A DNA stretch of 64,000 nt from Dicaeum eximium. Its lineage: Eukaryota > Chordata > Aves > Passeriformes > Dicaeidae. The stretch lies in NCBI GenBank assembly GCA_013396995.1, contig VWZP01002201.1:1576892-1640891 (forward strand), in the 5' to 3' direction. The notes beneath the pieces were generated by a model. The model had not been told where the DNA came from. It saw only the letters and a list, made by a program, of their open reading frames with translations, and searched no databases. Shown here piece by piece: positions 12,433 through 24,642 of the stretch. The position numbers and the translations under genes are program-made. Position 1 is the first letter of the stretch; each line of letters starts with the position of its first letter.

Positions 12433-14221
12433 TCTTTCCTGAAACTGTGATAAAGAATACATAATCCAAGTGGTTATAGTGGTTGTTGTTGCTCATGCAT
12501 GTGGTATAAGTGTGTAAGGGACTCCTCCAGTGCACATTCACACAGTGTTTCCATACTGCACTTTTGCTGTTGCTTCTTCAGCTTCTCCAGGTTTGCTGTT
12601 GTTGGGAGCAGGCCTGCCAAAATAAGAGGTCATTGCAGTCATAAGAAACTTAAATTCAAAAGAGAGCTAGGTCAGACACTGACACACAGTCATACTTGTG
12701 AAATCAACTTCTAAGAAAGTATTTGGAATCTAAAATATTTGTCCCTGACAGCATCTTGTAGTTATTCACTTATGATTAAGAAGGGGTTTTCCTCTGTGTC
12801 TTTTAACTAAGATGAAAGTAAATGTAGCTTTGGTTTGAGCTATCATGTGGAACCAGAACAACTTCTGAACCTGTCTCTCTGTCCTTTGGAAATTATATAC
12901 CCTGTTGTACGTGCCTGTTAACGTTGCTTAATGTATGTACTCACTGCAAAGTTTTCTTCCTGTATAGGATTTTCAATTATTTATTTTAATTTCCTACTCT
13001 AAGTGTGGGGCTGCAATTTAATTTCCATTTGCTTCACTGGTAGCTGGATTAGATGCTATGAAATGGTCAGTCAGGGGTGCTTGGATTAAAGGAAAAATAA
13101 ATTTACTGTCAAGCAAGTTGAAGATCTAAGTGGAAGGGACAGCATGCTCGGGCTTGTACGAGGTTATTGCCTTGTGTATGGTTTAAGGAAAAGATTGGCT
13201 GGAGGCTGTTACTTATCTGAATAACTCCCTTCATAATGTCTGGCCATTAGCTATATGAGCAGGCAACTCACAGTGTTACCTCCCGCTCTTGTGTTTAGTT
13301 AATGCAAAAATTCACAAAGTGGCTTGTTCATGACATGTAAGCACGTGGAAGGCAGAATTTGGTGTGAAATACATGAGCATTGTTTGGGGTGGTGTACAGT
13401 CTGTAAGCCTCAGGACTCAGCCCCTGTATCTGTCACTGCTCTGCTCCTGGAGTCCCAGTATTTTCTGACTCTTGTCCTGTGCTGGGATTAAACAGGAATC
13501 TGTTTGCTGATGGATTTCTACAGCTGTAAAATGGAGCAGGACACATCTCCAGAGAAGTGAACAGCATGTCATAAATAAACAACAGTTTATTCACAATCTC
13601 TCCAGCAGCTGATGAACCTATCAGGCACAGGAGAGCTTTCAGAAAAGGAAAGTTTTGTGAAGGACAGAAGCTAGTTTGGGATCAGTGATTTATCATTGCA
13701 TGTTGTGTAAAAACAGCAGCATGCTGACACATCTGCAGAGCCCGATATACAAAGCTGTTGAACAATTTTTTCCCAGAAAACCTAAGAATAAGAAAATACT
13801 GATCTCTAGTTGAGTTCTGCTTGCCTCTGACTCATATCTAGGTAAGCAAGGAATCTGCAGACCCAAGAGATGTCACAGAAGGGAGGTCTGGTCAGAAGCC
13901 AGGACCCTGGGCTGCATGTGGAAACAAAAGCAATCTTCCCCGCCCTCAAGAAATGTTTGTCAGCTGCATAGTGTCTGATCTGCTCGTTGGATCAGCATAA
14001 AGGGATAGGGACATTAATCCTCCCCCATATTCTTTACAGAAGTTGTGAACAGGAAGCTGCTATCAGCAGCAGCACAAACTGATGCATTCCTTTGGCTCCA
14101 GCTGAACACGAGCCAGCAGCGTGCGCTCGCAGCCCAAAAAGCCAGTTGTATCCTGGGCTGTGTCCAAAGCAGTGTGGGCAGCAGGGCAAGGGAAGGGATT
14201 CTGCCCTCTGCTCCTCTGCCC
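12433..14221. other. Intronic DNA without a gene
   Basis: I see no gene or known repeat. A tandem of CTCTG units begins at the right edge. Confidence 0.55.
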
Positions 14222-14248
14222 CTCTGCTCTGCTCTGCTCTGCTCTGCT
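14222..14248. repeat. (CTCTG)n pentanucleotide repeat
   Basis: About five CTCTG units directly abut the 5' truncation point of the CR1 copy that follows, and may have arisen at or after that insertion. Open frames on both strands at 14014-14483 run through this repeat and the CR1 and are not genes. Confidence 0.8.
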
Positions 14249-14754
14249 GAGACCCCCCTGGAGCACTGCATCCAGTTCTGGGGTCCCCAGCCCAAAAGGA
14301 CATCAACCTCCTGCAGCAGCTGCAGAGGAGGCCCCCAAGATGATTGAAGAGATGGAGCACCTCTCCTGTGAGGAAGGGCTGAAAGAGTTGGGATTTCTCA
14401 GCCTGGAAAAGAGAAGGCTCCAGGGAGACCTAATTATGGCCTTTCAGTACCTGAAGGGAGCCTACAAGATAGAGAAGGACTAGATACAAGGACATGTAGT
14501 GACAAGACAAGGGGGAATGGCTTCAAACTGAAAGAGAGGTGGTTTAGGTCAGATATTAGGGAGAAATTGTTTACTGTGAGATGTTGGCATAGGTTGCCCA
14601 GAGAAATTGTGGATGTCCCATCCCTGGAAGTGTTTGATGCGAGGCTGGATGGGGCTTTGAGCAGCTTGGTCTAGTGGAAGGTTCCCTGCCCAAGGCAAGG
14701 GGTTGGAACTGGTTGGAACTCTAATGTCCCTTCCAACCCAAACCATTCTGTGAT
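14248..14754 (+). mobile_element. CR1 LINE 3' end (about 0.5 kb, best-preserved + copy)
   Basis: The copy begins GAGACCCCCCTGGAGCACTG and continues through CCAGTTCTGGGGTCCCCAGC, a GAAAAGAGAAGGCTCCAGGG block, TACCTGAAGGGAGCCTACAA, GACAAGGGGGAATGGCTTCA and TGTCCCATCCCTGGAAGTG. It ends at TCCCTTCCAACCCAAACCAT followed by TCTGTGAT. This is the standard order of an avian CR1 3' region in sense orientation. It is 5'-truncated. The 120-codon frame at 14121-14483 (+) lies partly inside and is degraded end-of-ORF2 and UTR sequence, not a gene. No intact reverse transcriptase is present. Confidence 0.92.
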
Positions 14755-16497
14755 CAGCGCCAAAGGTCCTTGTTGTTTTCGCTGTCTGTTTCTGGAGAAA
14801 GGTCTGTGTGCATCAGATGTCTAAAAAAAGCCCCTGATGTTGTATGTGGCTGTTCCTTAAAGCCATGAAATTTTGGGGGGGTTTTGGATGGGTTTTTTAA
14901 TGAGTTGGGAAAGTGAAAAAAAAAAAAAAAAGGAAAGGCACAAGAATTCTCAGTAATTTTGAAGAAAGTGAAAGTAAAAGCTTTTCAAAAGGGGTGTATG
15001 AATTTCCAGATGGCCCCAGACTATTGGGACATATTTTGTAAAGGAATGTGTGAAGTTTCTTCATTATGTGGTTGATAATTTTGTCTATGAGGCCCTATCT
15101 CAGCCTACCTATTTTTCCTTAAATCACTAATCCACAGAAGTAATTGATTCATTTGATTAGGATTGGTGAGAGATATATTTTCTAGGTGTATTTTCCTCTC
15201 ATACCGCATGAGGAATGCTGAAGATTATCTCATACCTGGTTTTAACCATGTAGAAGTGCAAACCTCTGTCCTTGAGATAAAGAGCAGAGAGGATCTGAAC
15301 ATATTCTTCTTTCACCTCACCAGAGAAACAGAGTAACACACACACACAGTAAATTTCAATTTTAGACAGTGAGACTGTGCAACCTGGCAGAGGCACAGTA
15401 AAATGATGAAGCTCATTGCATAAACAGCTTATGCTTGTTATTGGTTGCACATCCATTTAAACTGGAAAATTCCCTTTTTCCCCAAGCTAACTGTAGTTTT
15501 CCTCTGATTGGTTTGTTTGGGGTTTTTTTCCGGTATGTCTTAAAGAGAAAAGAAACATGGTGTAACAGAGTAGTCTAGCCTAGCAGGATCCAGATTAGCA
15601 GCATGGGTACCTTGGAGATTAGGTATGTATTTTTTTCCTTGGAAAAATGTCTAAAGTAGTGTAGGAACAGATTCAGGGATTGTTATTGAAAGGATTAAGT
15701 CCAGCTTGTTTCTAGAACAAACTTGAACAAAGACCAATCTATTTTGTTCATCTTTCATAAAAAGATTAAGCTAGCTGCTTTATTCTGCATTACAGTAGTC
15801 ACACATTAAAAAATTCTTTCCAAAGCAAAGGCACCCTTTTTATTCTATTAAAAAAAAAATCGAAAAATTTGTAAGCAGGAATGGACAGGAACTGTTACGT
15901 TCCTGGGCTAATCCAGTGTGAACACGTTGCTCTGCAGTTTGAAGGTGGTTGGCAACTTTTTGGCAGGAATGTTATTTATTTAATTAATTAGTGTGAAAAG
16001 AACAGTGTGGCTTGTTTTTCCGCTCTCCTTGCAGTCGAGAGCTTATCCCTGCTGGATGCTCCATCGCTTCTTTCATACCACTTTTGCAACCCATTTTAAG
16101 CCAATGCACGATGTCTTTCCTTCAGTTTTGTGAACCAAGTTAAATCATGAGTAAAGTAACTCTCTCTGACTTTCAGATGCTCTAGCAGATCCCATGGTTT
16201 TATTGCTAAGCCATTAAGAGACTTTTTTATTTTTCACTTAAACCTTCCCTGGACTGGGTTCTGGCCAGAGGCAGTTTCCCCAGCTCATAAGTTTCATACT
16301 TTGCATGGAAGAGAGCCTCCAAATAAGTACTGGCCCTCCCCTCTGGGAGCCCCACAGTCCATCAGTTTTGAACACAACAGCCTGATCAGCAGAGATTGTC
16401 AGCTACACTGGGACACTCCATCAATTTAATGTGGAGACAGAAGCCCCTTTGGGAGTACCTGGTGGTGGTGTGGGGGAGAATTACAGAGACCAGATTT

Positions 16498-16560
16498 CTG
16501 TTGGACTCGGTGATCTTAGAGGTCATCTTCCAACCCAAATGGTTCTATGATTCTATGAAA
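16498..16560 (+). mobile_element. CR1 LINE terminal fragment
   Basis: Only the final part of the CR1 3' end remains: TTGGACTCGGTGATCTTAGA, GGTCATCTTCCAACCCAAAT and then the terminal octamer repeats TTCTATGA TTCTATGA. This is the classic avian CR1 terminus, severely 5'-truncated. The sequence just upstream (16440-16497) could be a diverged continuation. Confidence 0.85.
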
Positions 16561-16794
16561 CTTAGGGGGAAAAAAAGAAGTGTAGTGAATGTATTCCTAC
16601 AGGGAGGGTCTTTTCTTCAAGAGTTATCTCATTCCTAATGGGCACCAGAAGCAGAGGAGAGTGCTCGGAGGGTAGGCACAGCAAGCAGAAGGAAATCATT
16701 ATGTTGGATTTTTTTTTCTTATCAGTTCTGCAACTTAAAACTACCCTGAAGAGATGTGTTTCGACAGAGCTCTTCACACTTCCAAACAAAAGAG

Positions 16795-16826
16795 CTTTTC
16801 TCTCTTCCTCCCCCCCTCCTCCCCCT
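16795..16826. repeat. Pyrimidine tract rich in C runs
   Basis: Thirty-two consecutive C/T bases, with C7 and C5 runs near the right end. The minus strand is G-rich, but its runs fall short of a strict four-tract G-quadruplex. Confidence 0.8.
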
Positions 16827-16930
16827 GGTTTGGATGTACGGCTGGAGAAAAATGATTGCAGGCATTGTCTGGCAACAACAACCGCAGAGTCTCTTCTGGA
16901 AACGTGTTGGGTCAGGTTCATGAGCACGCA

Positions 16931-16957
16931 CAGAGAGAGAGAGAGAAAGGGGGGGGA
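16931..16957. repeat. Purine-rich simple repeat (GA)n followed by G run
   Basis: CAGAGAGAGAGAGAGAAA is followed by eight consecutive G residues. Confidence 0.8.
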
Positions 16958-17464
16958 AAATCTCCCTGGCCAGATAAATAACTCAGTTTTGGAAGATGCT
17001 TCACCAGTGTTCCTGCTGTTCTGTAGCAGCCTCAGCCAAGATCCAGCTATGTCAGTTGTTTAGTCATTGGTACTGGGAGAGGTGATATGCTAACAAAAGT
17101 ATGCAGAAACAAGCATTTAGAATGTGATGTTTTATTAGTTTTTCAGTAAATACAGGGAGATGCTAATGACTGATTTCTGCTCTTAATGTAATTCATGTTG
17201 TGAACATGAAAATGAGCAGAGGAATAACTTCTCAGAGTCTGGATCCTCTCACTGACCCTGTGCATGTTTGCATTTAAACAAAAGAAACTAAATTTCTGCC
17301 TATGCATGGCTGAAAAAATACATCTATAGTCTTGTCTGGGTAGTGTGACAAGAGGCCTTAATGTAACCTAAGGAAATAATTTGAGTATAAAATGGGGAGC
17401 TGATTAGAGCAGTAAAATAATCAGATGTTAAAAGGAGCAAACACAGGAGAGTGTAACGGCTAAA

Positions 17465-17645
17465 AGCCCGGGAGTGGGAATCAGGCCAGCTGGGGTTCTG
17501 CTTCCATTCAAGCATGCTGTGCAACTCTGAGTAAGTCAATAAACCTTGCAGTGCTTCAGCTCGACCATCTGTAGAATGGAAATAATAAAAATATTATTCC
17601 CTGTCTCCCCAAACTGCAGTGAGGCATTGAGATGAGTATTGAGTC
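17465..17645 (+). repeat. Ancient MIR/CORE-SINE-like fragment
   Basis: GTGGGAATCAGGCCAGCTGG, then GGGTTCTGCTTCCATT, a GCAACTCTGAGTAAGTCAAT block, a GCTTCAGCTCGACCATCTGT block and AGAATGGAAATAATAA follow the MIR-type order: ...GGAATCAGGAGACCTGGGTT..., ...TGACCTTGGGCAAGTCA..., CTCAGTTTCCCCATCTGTAA, AATGGGGATAATAA. Strong divergence points to an old insertion. Confidence 0.7.
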
Positions 17646-20600
17646 AGAGTGCTGTGAGTTGAGAAAAGACAGATTTAAACTTTCCCAAAGTTCAGAAGTT
17701 TGCATCCCCTTCATTTCTATTTGGGAGGCTCAACTCCACTTCTGCAATTGTAAATCTGTTCTCCTCCCAGCTCTGTAGCTGCTTGGAATCTGTTTGCCTT
17801 CTGTGTGAAGATGCATTTGTGTCCACAGCGGTGTCACTGTGAGTCAAAGAGGTGTGTTACACTTTGGGAGCTGTGGCAACAGGAAAAACGTGCACAGTTA
17901 GGGATGAAAAATGGAACAGAAACCATGGGACTAGTAGTTAAATTCTTTACATACTTCAGAGCTCTCTGTCTCAAACAATCCACTCAAGACCCAAATCTCA
18001 TGAGCCCATGCTGTATACTTTTAATTATGACAGCATCTTTCTTCTTTGGGTTGTTCTGCAGCTGTCAGATGGAGCGTGCTCTGGAGCCCAGGCATCTCCA
18101 AGACATGTCTTTGTGCTTGTCCCCCTGCTCCCTGAGAAGTGGGATGAGGAATGTTCCCAGTGCACGTATTTGCTCGCAGCCATAAGTCTTGGTTAGGGCT
18201 TGAGTGTGTGCAGCAAAGGGACAGTTGGGACACGTGAAATGCTGTACCAGGGAGCCTTGCTAAATTAGCTTTGAGCTGTTTCTAGCTATAAATTGTTTTT
18301 CCTCTTAAATTTCATCTCTGATTCTGGGTCGTAGCTGGAAACAGAAGTGCTGAAATACAAATCCAGCCTTCCTGGTGTGTTTAGCTCAACGTTGGAGTCT
18401 CCAGAGGTTGAGATAAGTTCCAGAGATTATTCCAATGGTTTGTTTGCTCGTTGAAAGTAATTTCCAGATTTCTGAGTAGTTCAGAAGGTGAAACAATCAA
18501 TTAAATACACTCATGTGCATACTCACATGCACAGAATATCCCCAAGGTGGTTAATGGGGCAAAATGTTTAAAAGGCACCAGGAGCCCAGTTCAGGAAAGC
18601 GGCAAAAGCCTCAGCAGTTTGGACATCCAGTCTCTTCAGAGGCTGCCACTAGAACGTCCCACATCTTTCATGAGTTACAAATAACAAGCGAAAGACCAGC
18701 ACAATTATTTTGTCAGAGTAAAATGTACATTTTCTGTAATATAAATTCATTCATTTTGCACTCCAAAGTAATTGTAAAAATAAATATACACATGCAAAAT
18801 GTTTTCCTTTTTCCTGTATTCAGTTGGCAGTGGTTTTTTTGGGTTTTTTTTTTCGCATAAACCTCACTAAAAGTCAGCCATATGGGAAGGGCTTACAGTG
18901 TGTTGTAAACAGCAGGTTCAAATCAAGGCTAAACCAGTGCTCTTGCTCCAGCCAAAGCCACAGGGTGCTTCAAACTCCCATCTATTGCAATACTGGAAAC
19001 AAACTACTGTGCAGTAAATTGTGAAGACTATTTTTTCATGTTGCTTCTCTTATGTGAATTAATTTTCTTTCAGCTATGAACTTGGGTGAAAAATATGAGA
19101 CAAAACAAGAAGAGGAAGGAAAAATTTTTCAGTTACAGAATAAATTTTTTCATGTTCTTAAGTTCATGTTGCAAACTATTAACTTGAGAAGATCAATTAT
19201 TTACATGCCCTAAAATTCTTTACTTCTTGATATGTATTTTATTTTATGTTTGGCAAGATGGCAGCTGAGTCCTGAAAATCAGCTTTGCTTAGATACTTCA
19301 AAGCAATTTTATAGTTCTGAAGTGACTTTGAAAAAAACTCTGCCTTTTTTCTAATTCTATGAGTTTTAATCCTGGTCTGTACATGCAGATTCTGTAACAG
19401 TCAGTAGAATCGTTGGGAATTCTCCATGTACTGAGTTTCCCATGAAGTTTTGGAAGCAGAGTCTTGCCTTTCTTATCTTATTTTCAAATTATTAAATATA
19501 TATATGTATTTAAGTTTCTAAGGCAGTAGGCATTTATCACCTATGTGCTGCTGAAGTTGGGAAATATTAAAGCTCATGGTTCACTCAAAGACAATTATCT
19601 TTTCTGCTTTAGATTGACAAGACTTAACTATCATCTCATTGACTGTTTTTCAGTGTATGTCTCTGTCACTGACAGGGCTCCGTGCATCCTGTGTATTACA
19701 GTGGCAGGGCTCCAAGGCAGTATTTGGCTATCAGTTTATTCACTAGATTTTTCATTCAAAATCCCCCTTGAGCTTTTCAGTATGGCTCAAATAAATTATT
19801 AGTTGGCTTGGAGTGCTGGCTGTAAATGTTTGGGCCTTTATTTGAGCATTAAAAAAGGCCTGGGAACTATTTCAGGGAAAGTATTATTAACAAATTCTGC
19901 ATGATAAAAATCTACTATTTGTTTTGGTTTCCAACCAGGATTTTTTATTTTGGGGGAAAGGCGGGGAGGAGGTTGGTGGCAAGGAGAGCCATTCATATCA
20001 GAAGCAGTGTCATAATTACACAGTTAGAGGGCCTGTCTAGAAAACAGGATTTTAAAAGTTATATGGAAATCTTTGTAGCCAAAGAGGGAGATTACTGTGG
20101 ATGCTTGAGGAGGGTGTCCAGCAGCTGGGTCAGCAGCCTGTTACCAGAGTTTACATGGAAGCAGAGGTTGAGGTTTCATGAGGAAAGCATTTCAGACAGG
20201 CACAACAGGCACACCCTGATTGCCAGGAAATAGGTGTTATCCTTATTAACTCTCTGAATGCAACTCAAGGTGCAGGTGTTCCTGGGAAGTGCCCAGAACG
20301 TGCTGGAACGCCAGCAAGGTTCCTTCAAAGGGCAATGCCCCTCAGTCTTTGCCAGAATTGCCCCCTGCAAAGTGGATTTTCCATGCAGTGATCCTCAACA
20401 TCTTCCTTGCCTATGTTCAGTTCCTTTTACATGGTGTTTCTGGTGGAACATTGCCCTTGTCAGGAGCAGTTGGGATTCTCCATTGGTTTTGCCAGGTGTG
20501 TCATGGAGCGTGGAGTTTCCCTGTGCAGGCTGCAGATCTCTCTGCATCCCTTCTTTAGCAGGGATATCCTTCATAAACCCGAGTTTCTTAACATCCTCGA

Positions 20601-22473
20601 GAGGCAACCAGGGCTAGGATTTTTGATCTGTGTCTCATAAAACCAGATGACCAGCTCTTACTGTTTTCTTTTCCCTCTGTATTTTCCCTGGTAATCAGAT
20701 CAATGTGTACAAGAACTGGCTGAACAAATTGGGCTACAGGGTCAAGATGGTTTCTTGTATCACTGAAACTGAGTAAGACCAGAGATTAATGGAAAATTTT
20801 CACCTCTAACCACTGGATGGATTTATATTTTCCATCCATTTTTACAACTACAAGTCTTGGAGAGACTTTTTTTAGCCAAAATTTGGAAAAGTAGACTAGC
20901 ACTGACACTAATTGACTGTGCAGATTGAAGCACCTCCAGGGCCAGCCCTGACCCAAATGCTCCTGGGAGTAATCCTAAAGTGTGTTGTTGATAAAAATTA
21001 ATTATTCTTGACTGTGCCTCTGCTGCTTTTAAAGTCAATGGCACGTGTCTGGCTAGCTTTAGAGGACCTCCATCCCACTGTATTTTCACACAGTGATCCC
21101 AAAACACAGTCTGCATGTCAGACTCCCAGGTAAAACTTGCTGCCTCTTCACCTTGAGCAAAGCAGGAGATTGTAAGGTGCACTTCAACCATCCAAAAATC
21201 ATTCAAAGGTTTTTTTGGCAATCTTATTGCCCTGCAGCATTAGCAGTTGCAGTTCTGTACAGGGAAAACCAATTTGTCTCCCCAGGGATTTCTGCTGGAA
21301 AGAGCTAGTTAGAGCCACTTAGAGAAACAGGAAATTCTGCAGTTTTGTAAATTTTCAAATTGATAGCCCTCGTGGCAGGTGGTTCTTCAGAAGCTCCTCC
21401 AAAGTGCTTCCCCAGTGTGCAGGTACTTAGGGCAACATTTTAGGAGGGCAAGCTGGTGAGGAAAGTAAGGACTGAGAAATGGATGGGCTTTGTCATAGAG
21501 AGGAGATGTTATTAAAATAATAAAAAGTCCTAAACACCTTATTTTAGTTAGAGGTAGCAAAAATCAGCCTTTTTGGGAAAAGAAGTTCCATTAGAAACCT
21601 CTGTGTTGTGTGAAGAGGACTACTTGAGTAATGTTTTCCATCGAACCTTCTTGGAATCATTGATTCAGACTTTTTCATTGTGGTCAGCATTTTACTCCAA
21701 GGACATTGAAAGGCTGTACTTAGTCTGCTTTGTTGTCTTTTTATTCCTTTCAGGCCCTTTGGAAGAGTGATAGAGTTTTTACTTTTTTAATGAAACATTT
21801 CAGTACTGTCAACATTCATTATTAAGCTAAAGTAATTTATGTGTTTTCAAATTAAAAATTGTGATATGCCATTATTTCCCATACAACAGAAATTCTATTT
21901 TCTGACCAAGGCATGTAATGGCAGCCCTTTTTTTCTGTAAAAGTAACTGAAAGTGGGATACTGAAGCCAAGTAGCGAAGCAGTTTGTCTTCCATTAACTG
22001 TATTTTGGGGTTTATTATGCATGCACACCTCTTGTTTTTGGCCCTTAGGAGTGCTTCAGATCCTTACCAAAACTTTGTAAGACATTGCCTACTATAAGGC
22101 TTTGTTTTAATTGTGTGCCTATTTAGCCACCTCACCTGAAGTTTTCCATTTTGGGCATCTCAGACTAAAATTTGTAGGAATGTTTCAGCTGAAAAGCTTC
22201 AGCTATTCCAAGCAAAAAGATAGGAAGAGACACATCATTTTCTGCATATTATTGTGGTTATTTTTAAGCCTAGTAAGTGTTTTGTGATGTTGTCCTGTAT
22301 CCATATTTTGGAACGAAGATTTGAAATTCATCTGGAAGTTGACTCCTAGGTACATTTATTCTTTCTGTTAAAAGATACCCCCCAAAAAAACAAAACAAAA
22401 CCTTGACTTTTTATTTGACCAAAGTAAGAGCATCTAAAATCACATATTCTTAGGGCAAGGGGGGCAGCAGATG
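17646..22473. other. Intronic DNA without a gene
   Basis: I see no known repeat family and no gene. Open frames up to 132 codons (20823-21221 on -, 17805-18185 on +) show no domain, no splice context and no conserved family motif. Confidence 0.55.
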
Positions 22474-22660
22474 AGGAGGTGCTGATCACCTCTCTCTGGC
22501 CACCGGTGTCAGAACACAAGAAGTGGAATGAAGCTGCATCAGGGGAAGTTCAAGTGGGACATCATTAAAAGGTTCTTCACCCAGGGGGTGGTTGGCCACT
22601 GGAACAGGCTCCCCAGCTAAATGGTCTCAGCACTAAGCCTGGCAAATCTCTTCTGAAGAC
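22474..22660 (+). mobile_element. CR1 LINE 3' fragment
   Basis: GAGGAGGTGCTGATCACCTC, TCTCTCTGGCCACCGGTGTC, AATGAAGCTGCATCAGGGGA, GGTTCTTCACCCAGGGGGTG and then ACTGGAACAGGCTCCCCAGC match the sense order of a CR1 subfamily tail (bold blocks: GAAGCTGCATCAGGGGA and TTCTTCACCCAG). The copy is truncated at both ends. Confidence 0.85.
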
Positions 22661-23174
22661 AAAGTAATACAGTTCTTCACTAGAACATGCATAACTACTC
22701 TTTCTTTCTTTTTTTTAAGTAAGAATATGTGAGCTGCAGGTCAGATGTTTAGAGAAATCCCTTAAGTGATTATTTGCTTTTTCCCTGAAGCATGGCACAG
22801 TTTGTTGTTTCTGTGGCTGCTTGCACAGACGACTCTGCAGAGAAACAGCAGAATCCAGACTTCCTTCGCCAAATAAGAAATCAAAATATGGGACTTTATT
22901 TCCTAAGCTGGATTTTTCTAAAGCTTCAAGTGTTAAGTTCCTGAGCATATATATTCTTGCAAGAGGTTAGAGGGATGCTGTTCCCCTTCTGTGCTTGGAG
23001 CCTCTGTGCCCAAAGGCTGAAGGCAGCTCTGAGATCTCAGCTTATAAGCACAGGTTGGAGTAGACTTGTAGTTAGTAAGTAAAGGGTTAATGAAGAAAGA
23101 TGAAGTTGATTTGAACTGAAAAAAATTGGTTCAGTTCCGAGGTTTAGCCCCAGATATTTTATGTGTGAGCACAG

Positions 23175-23345
23175 GAAAGGCATTTAATTCCTCCATATCT
23201 CAGTTGCATATGTATAAAACAGGAATGAAAATCTGATCTTTGTCCCAGCCCTTGTTTTTATCTCATCTCTTTAGATTATGCATTGTTCAAGGCAGGGGCT
23301 GCTTCTCTGCGTGTGTGGACCTCAGACAAGGCTCCTAAAGTGCTA
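23175..23345 (+). repeat. Ancient MIR/L3-like retroposon fragment
   Basis: Blocks resembling CATTTAATTCCTCCATATCT, then GTATAAAACAGGAATGAAAA and a tail with CAAGGCAGGGGCTGCTTCTC follow the order of MIR-type SINEs with the reptile-type GCAGGGACTGTCTC tail. It is strongly diverged. A short AAT/AAC-rich stretch follows. Confidence 0.5.
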
Positions 23346-24614
23346 TTAGTGTGTAGTAGGAATAGTAATAATAACAACAACATTATTTGGAGTTCAAATT
23401 CTGACAGACAGCTCAGAACCATTACACATTCAGGAGAATGAAACACAGTCAAGCCCAGGACAGCAATTTTCATTCGAGACCAAATTTAACAGTTTGGCAG
23501 GGCAACCAAATTCGGTGTTACGTAAGCTGGGCTTTGCAACTTCAAACCCTGGGTTTATTTATGTTTGGGGGGATTTTCCTTCCATTTCAGTCTGCAACTG
23601 GCACTGTTTTGGGGCTGGCTCGCTGTGGGTTCTACCCTGCTGCAAAGGACGTTTGGAAATCTGAAAAGAAGGTTTCTTTAATTAACTGAAAACCAGAGCC
23701 CATCGTCTACTCGATATGAAAAATAGACCAAATTATAGTGGTATTCATAGCCTGCTGGAATGGTTGGTTGTTTTGGAAAAAAGTTGTTTTTAAAGGAGGC
23801 TTGCCAAGAAACTGTTCTGTCAGGAAATGATAAATGGCAGTTCGGAGACTGGAGTGGCCTGTGCTGTGTGGATGTGCCTTGGTAACTGCTGACTCAATCC
23901 TGTGTGCTCCTGATGGCTCCCACATTCACAGCAAGGGGATTTACAGTCCTGATGCACAAACTCATTACTGTCCTGAAGCTCTGGACTTTTTACACATGGC
24001 CTCAGGATTGTTTTATCTGAAAACAATGCAAACAGATTTCTTTAAATTACACTTCAGATAAACTTTTGGTTTTCATTACTTTTACAGTGCATGCTAGAAA
24101 CCTTGCAGTTTCTTTTCCAAAACTATAGTTTGTCTGAATATTCCCTGCCAAGTTTGGTGTTTTCTGTTTAAGTTGGATTTTTTTTAGTTGTATGTTTTGT
24201 ATGAAGCTGTGAAGTTTTAAGAAATTTAAATAACAGAACAGTGAAAGCTTGGCTAGAATTTGCATGACAGGGTTGGGTTTTAAAAAGTAAAAGAAAAGAC
24301 TGTCTCTGTGCACTGAAGAAAGGTTTGCTTTACACAATGCACCATTTAGTCACAGGAGTTCTTTGCAGTGACATGTGTCATTTACCAGATTCTATTACTG
24401 TAGGGGATATGTTGCGTGCAAGTGGACAAACCTTTGGAGTGTGCTCTTCTGAGTGCTAGCTGTGATCCATCTTTTCAGGGCATTTATATTACCTTAATCC
24501 CATTGACATCAATAAGTTTACTCCTCATTTACTCTGGAATGAAAGAGGAGTGAACTGGGACTATTGTATATTTAGGCGACATTGTTGCAAAACATGTCCC
24601 GTTCCTGAGTCAGC

Positions 24615-24642
24615 GGAGAGGGAGAGAGAGAGAGAGAGAGAG
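24615..24642. repeat. (GA)n dinucleotide repeat
   Basis: About eleven GA units, a purine tract that can bind GAGA-type factors or form H-DNA. It is probably length-polymorphic. Confidence 0.9.

Larger units (their letters stand above)
14755..17464. other. Intronic DNA with simple repeats, no gene
   Basis: Apart from the short CR1 tail at 16498-16560, this stretch holds a poly-A run at 14916-14931, a pyrimidine tract at 16795-16826 and a GA/G-rich run at 16931-16957. Open frames of 121 and 141 codons on opposite strands at 16562-17063 are composition artefacts around these tracts. Confidence 0.6.

Noticed and set aside
14014..14483. Cluster of 67-120-codon open frames on both strands
   Set aside because: They run through the CTCTG repeat and the CR1 3' end; they are repeat-derived.
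18910..18935. Possible tRNA TPsiC arm (GGTTCAAATC)
   Set aside because: No acceptor stem or D arm at the right spacing; no cloverleaf could be drawn.
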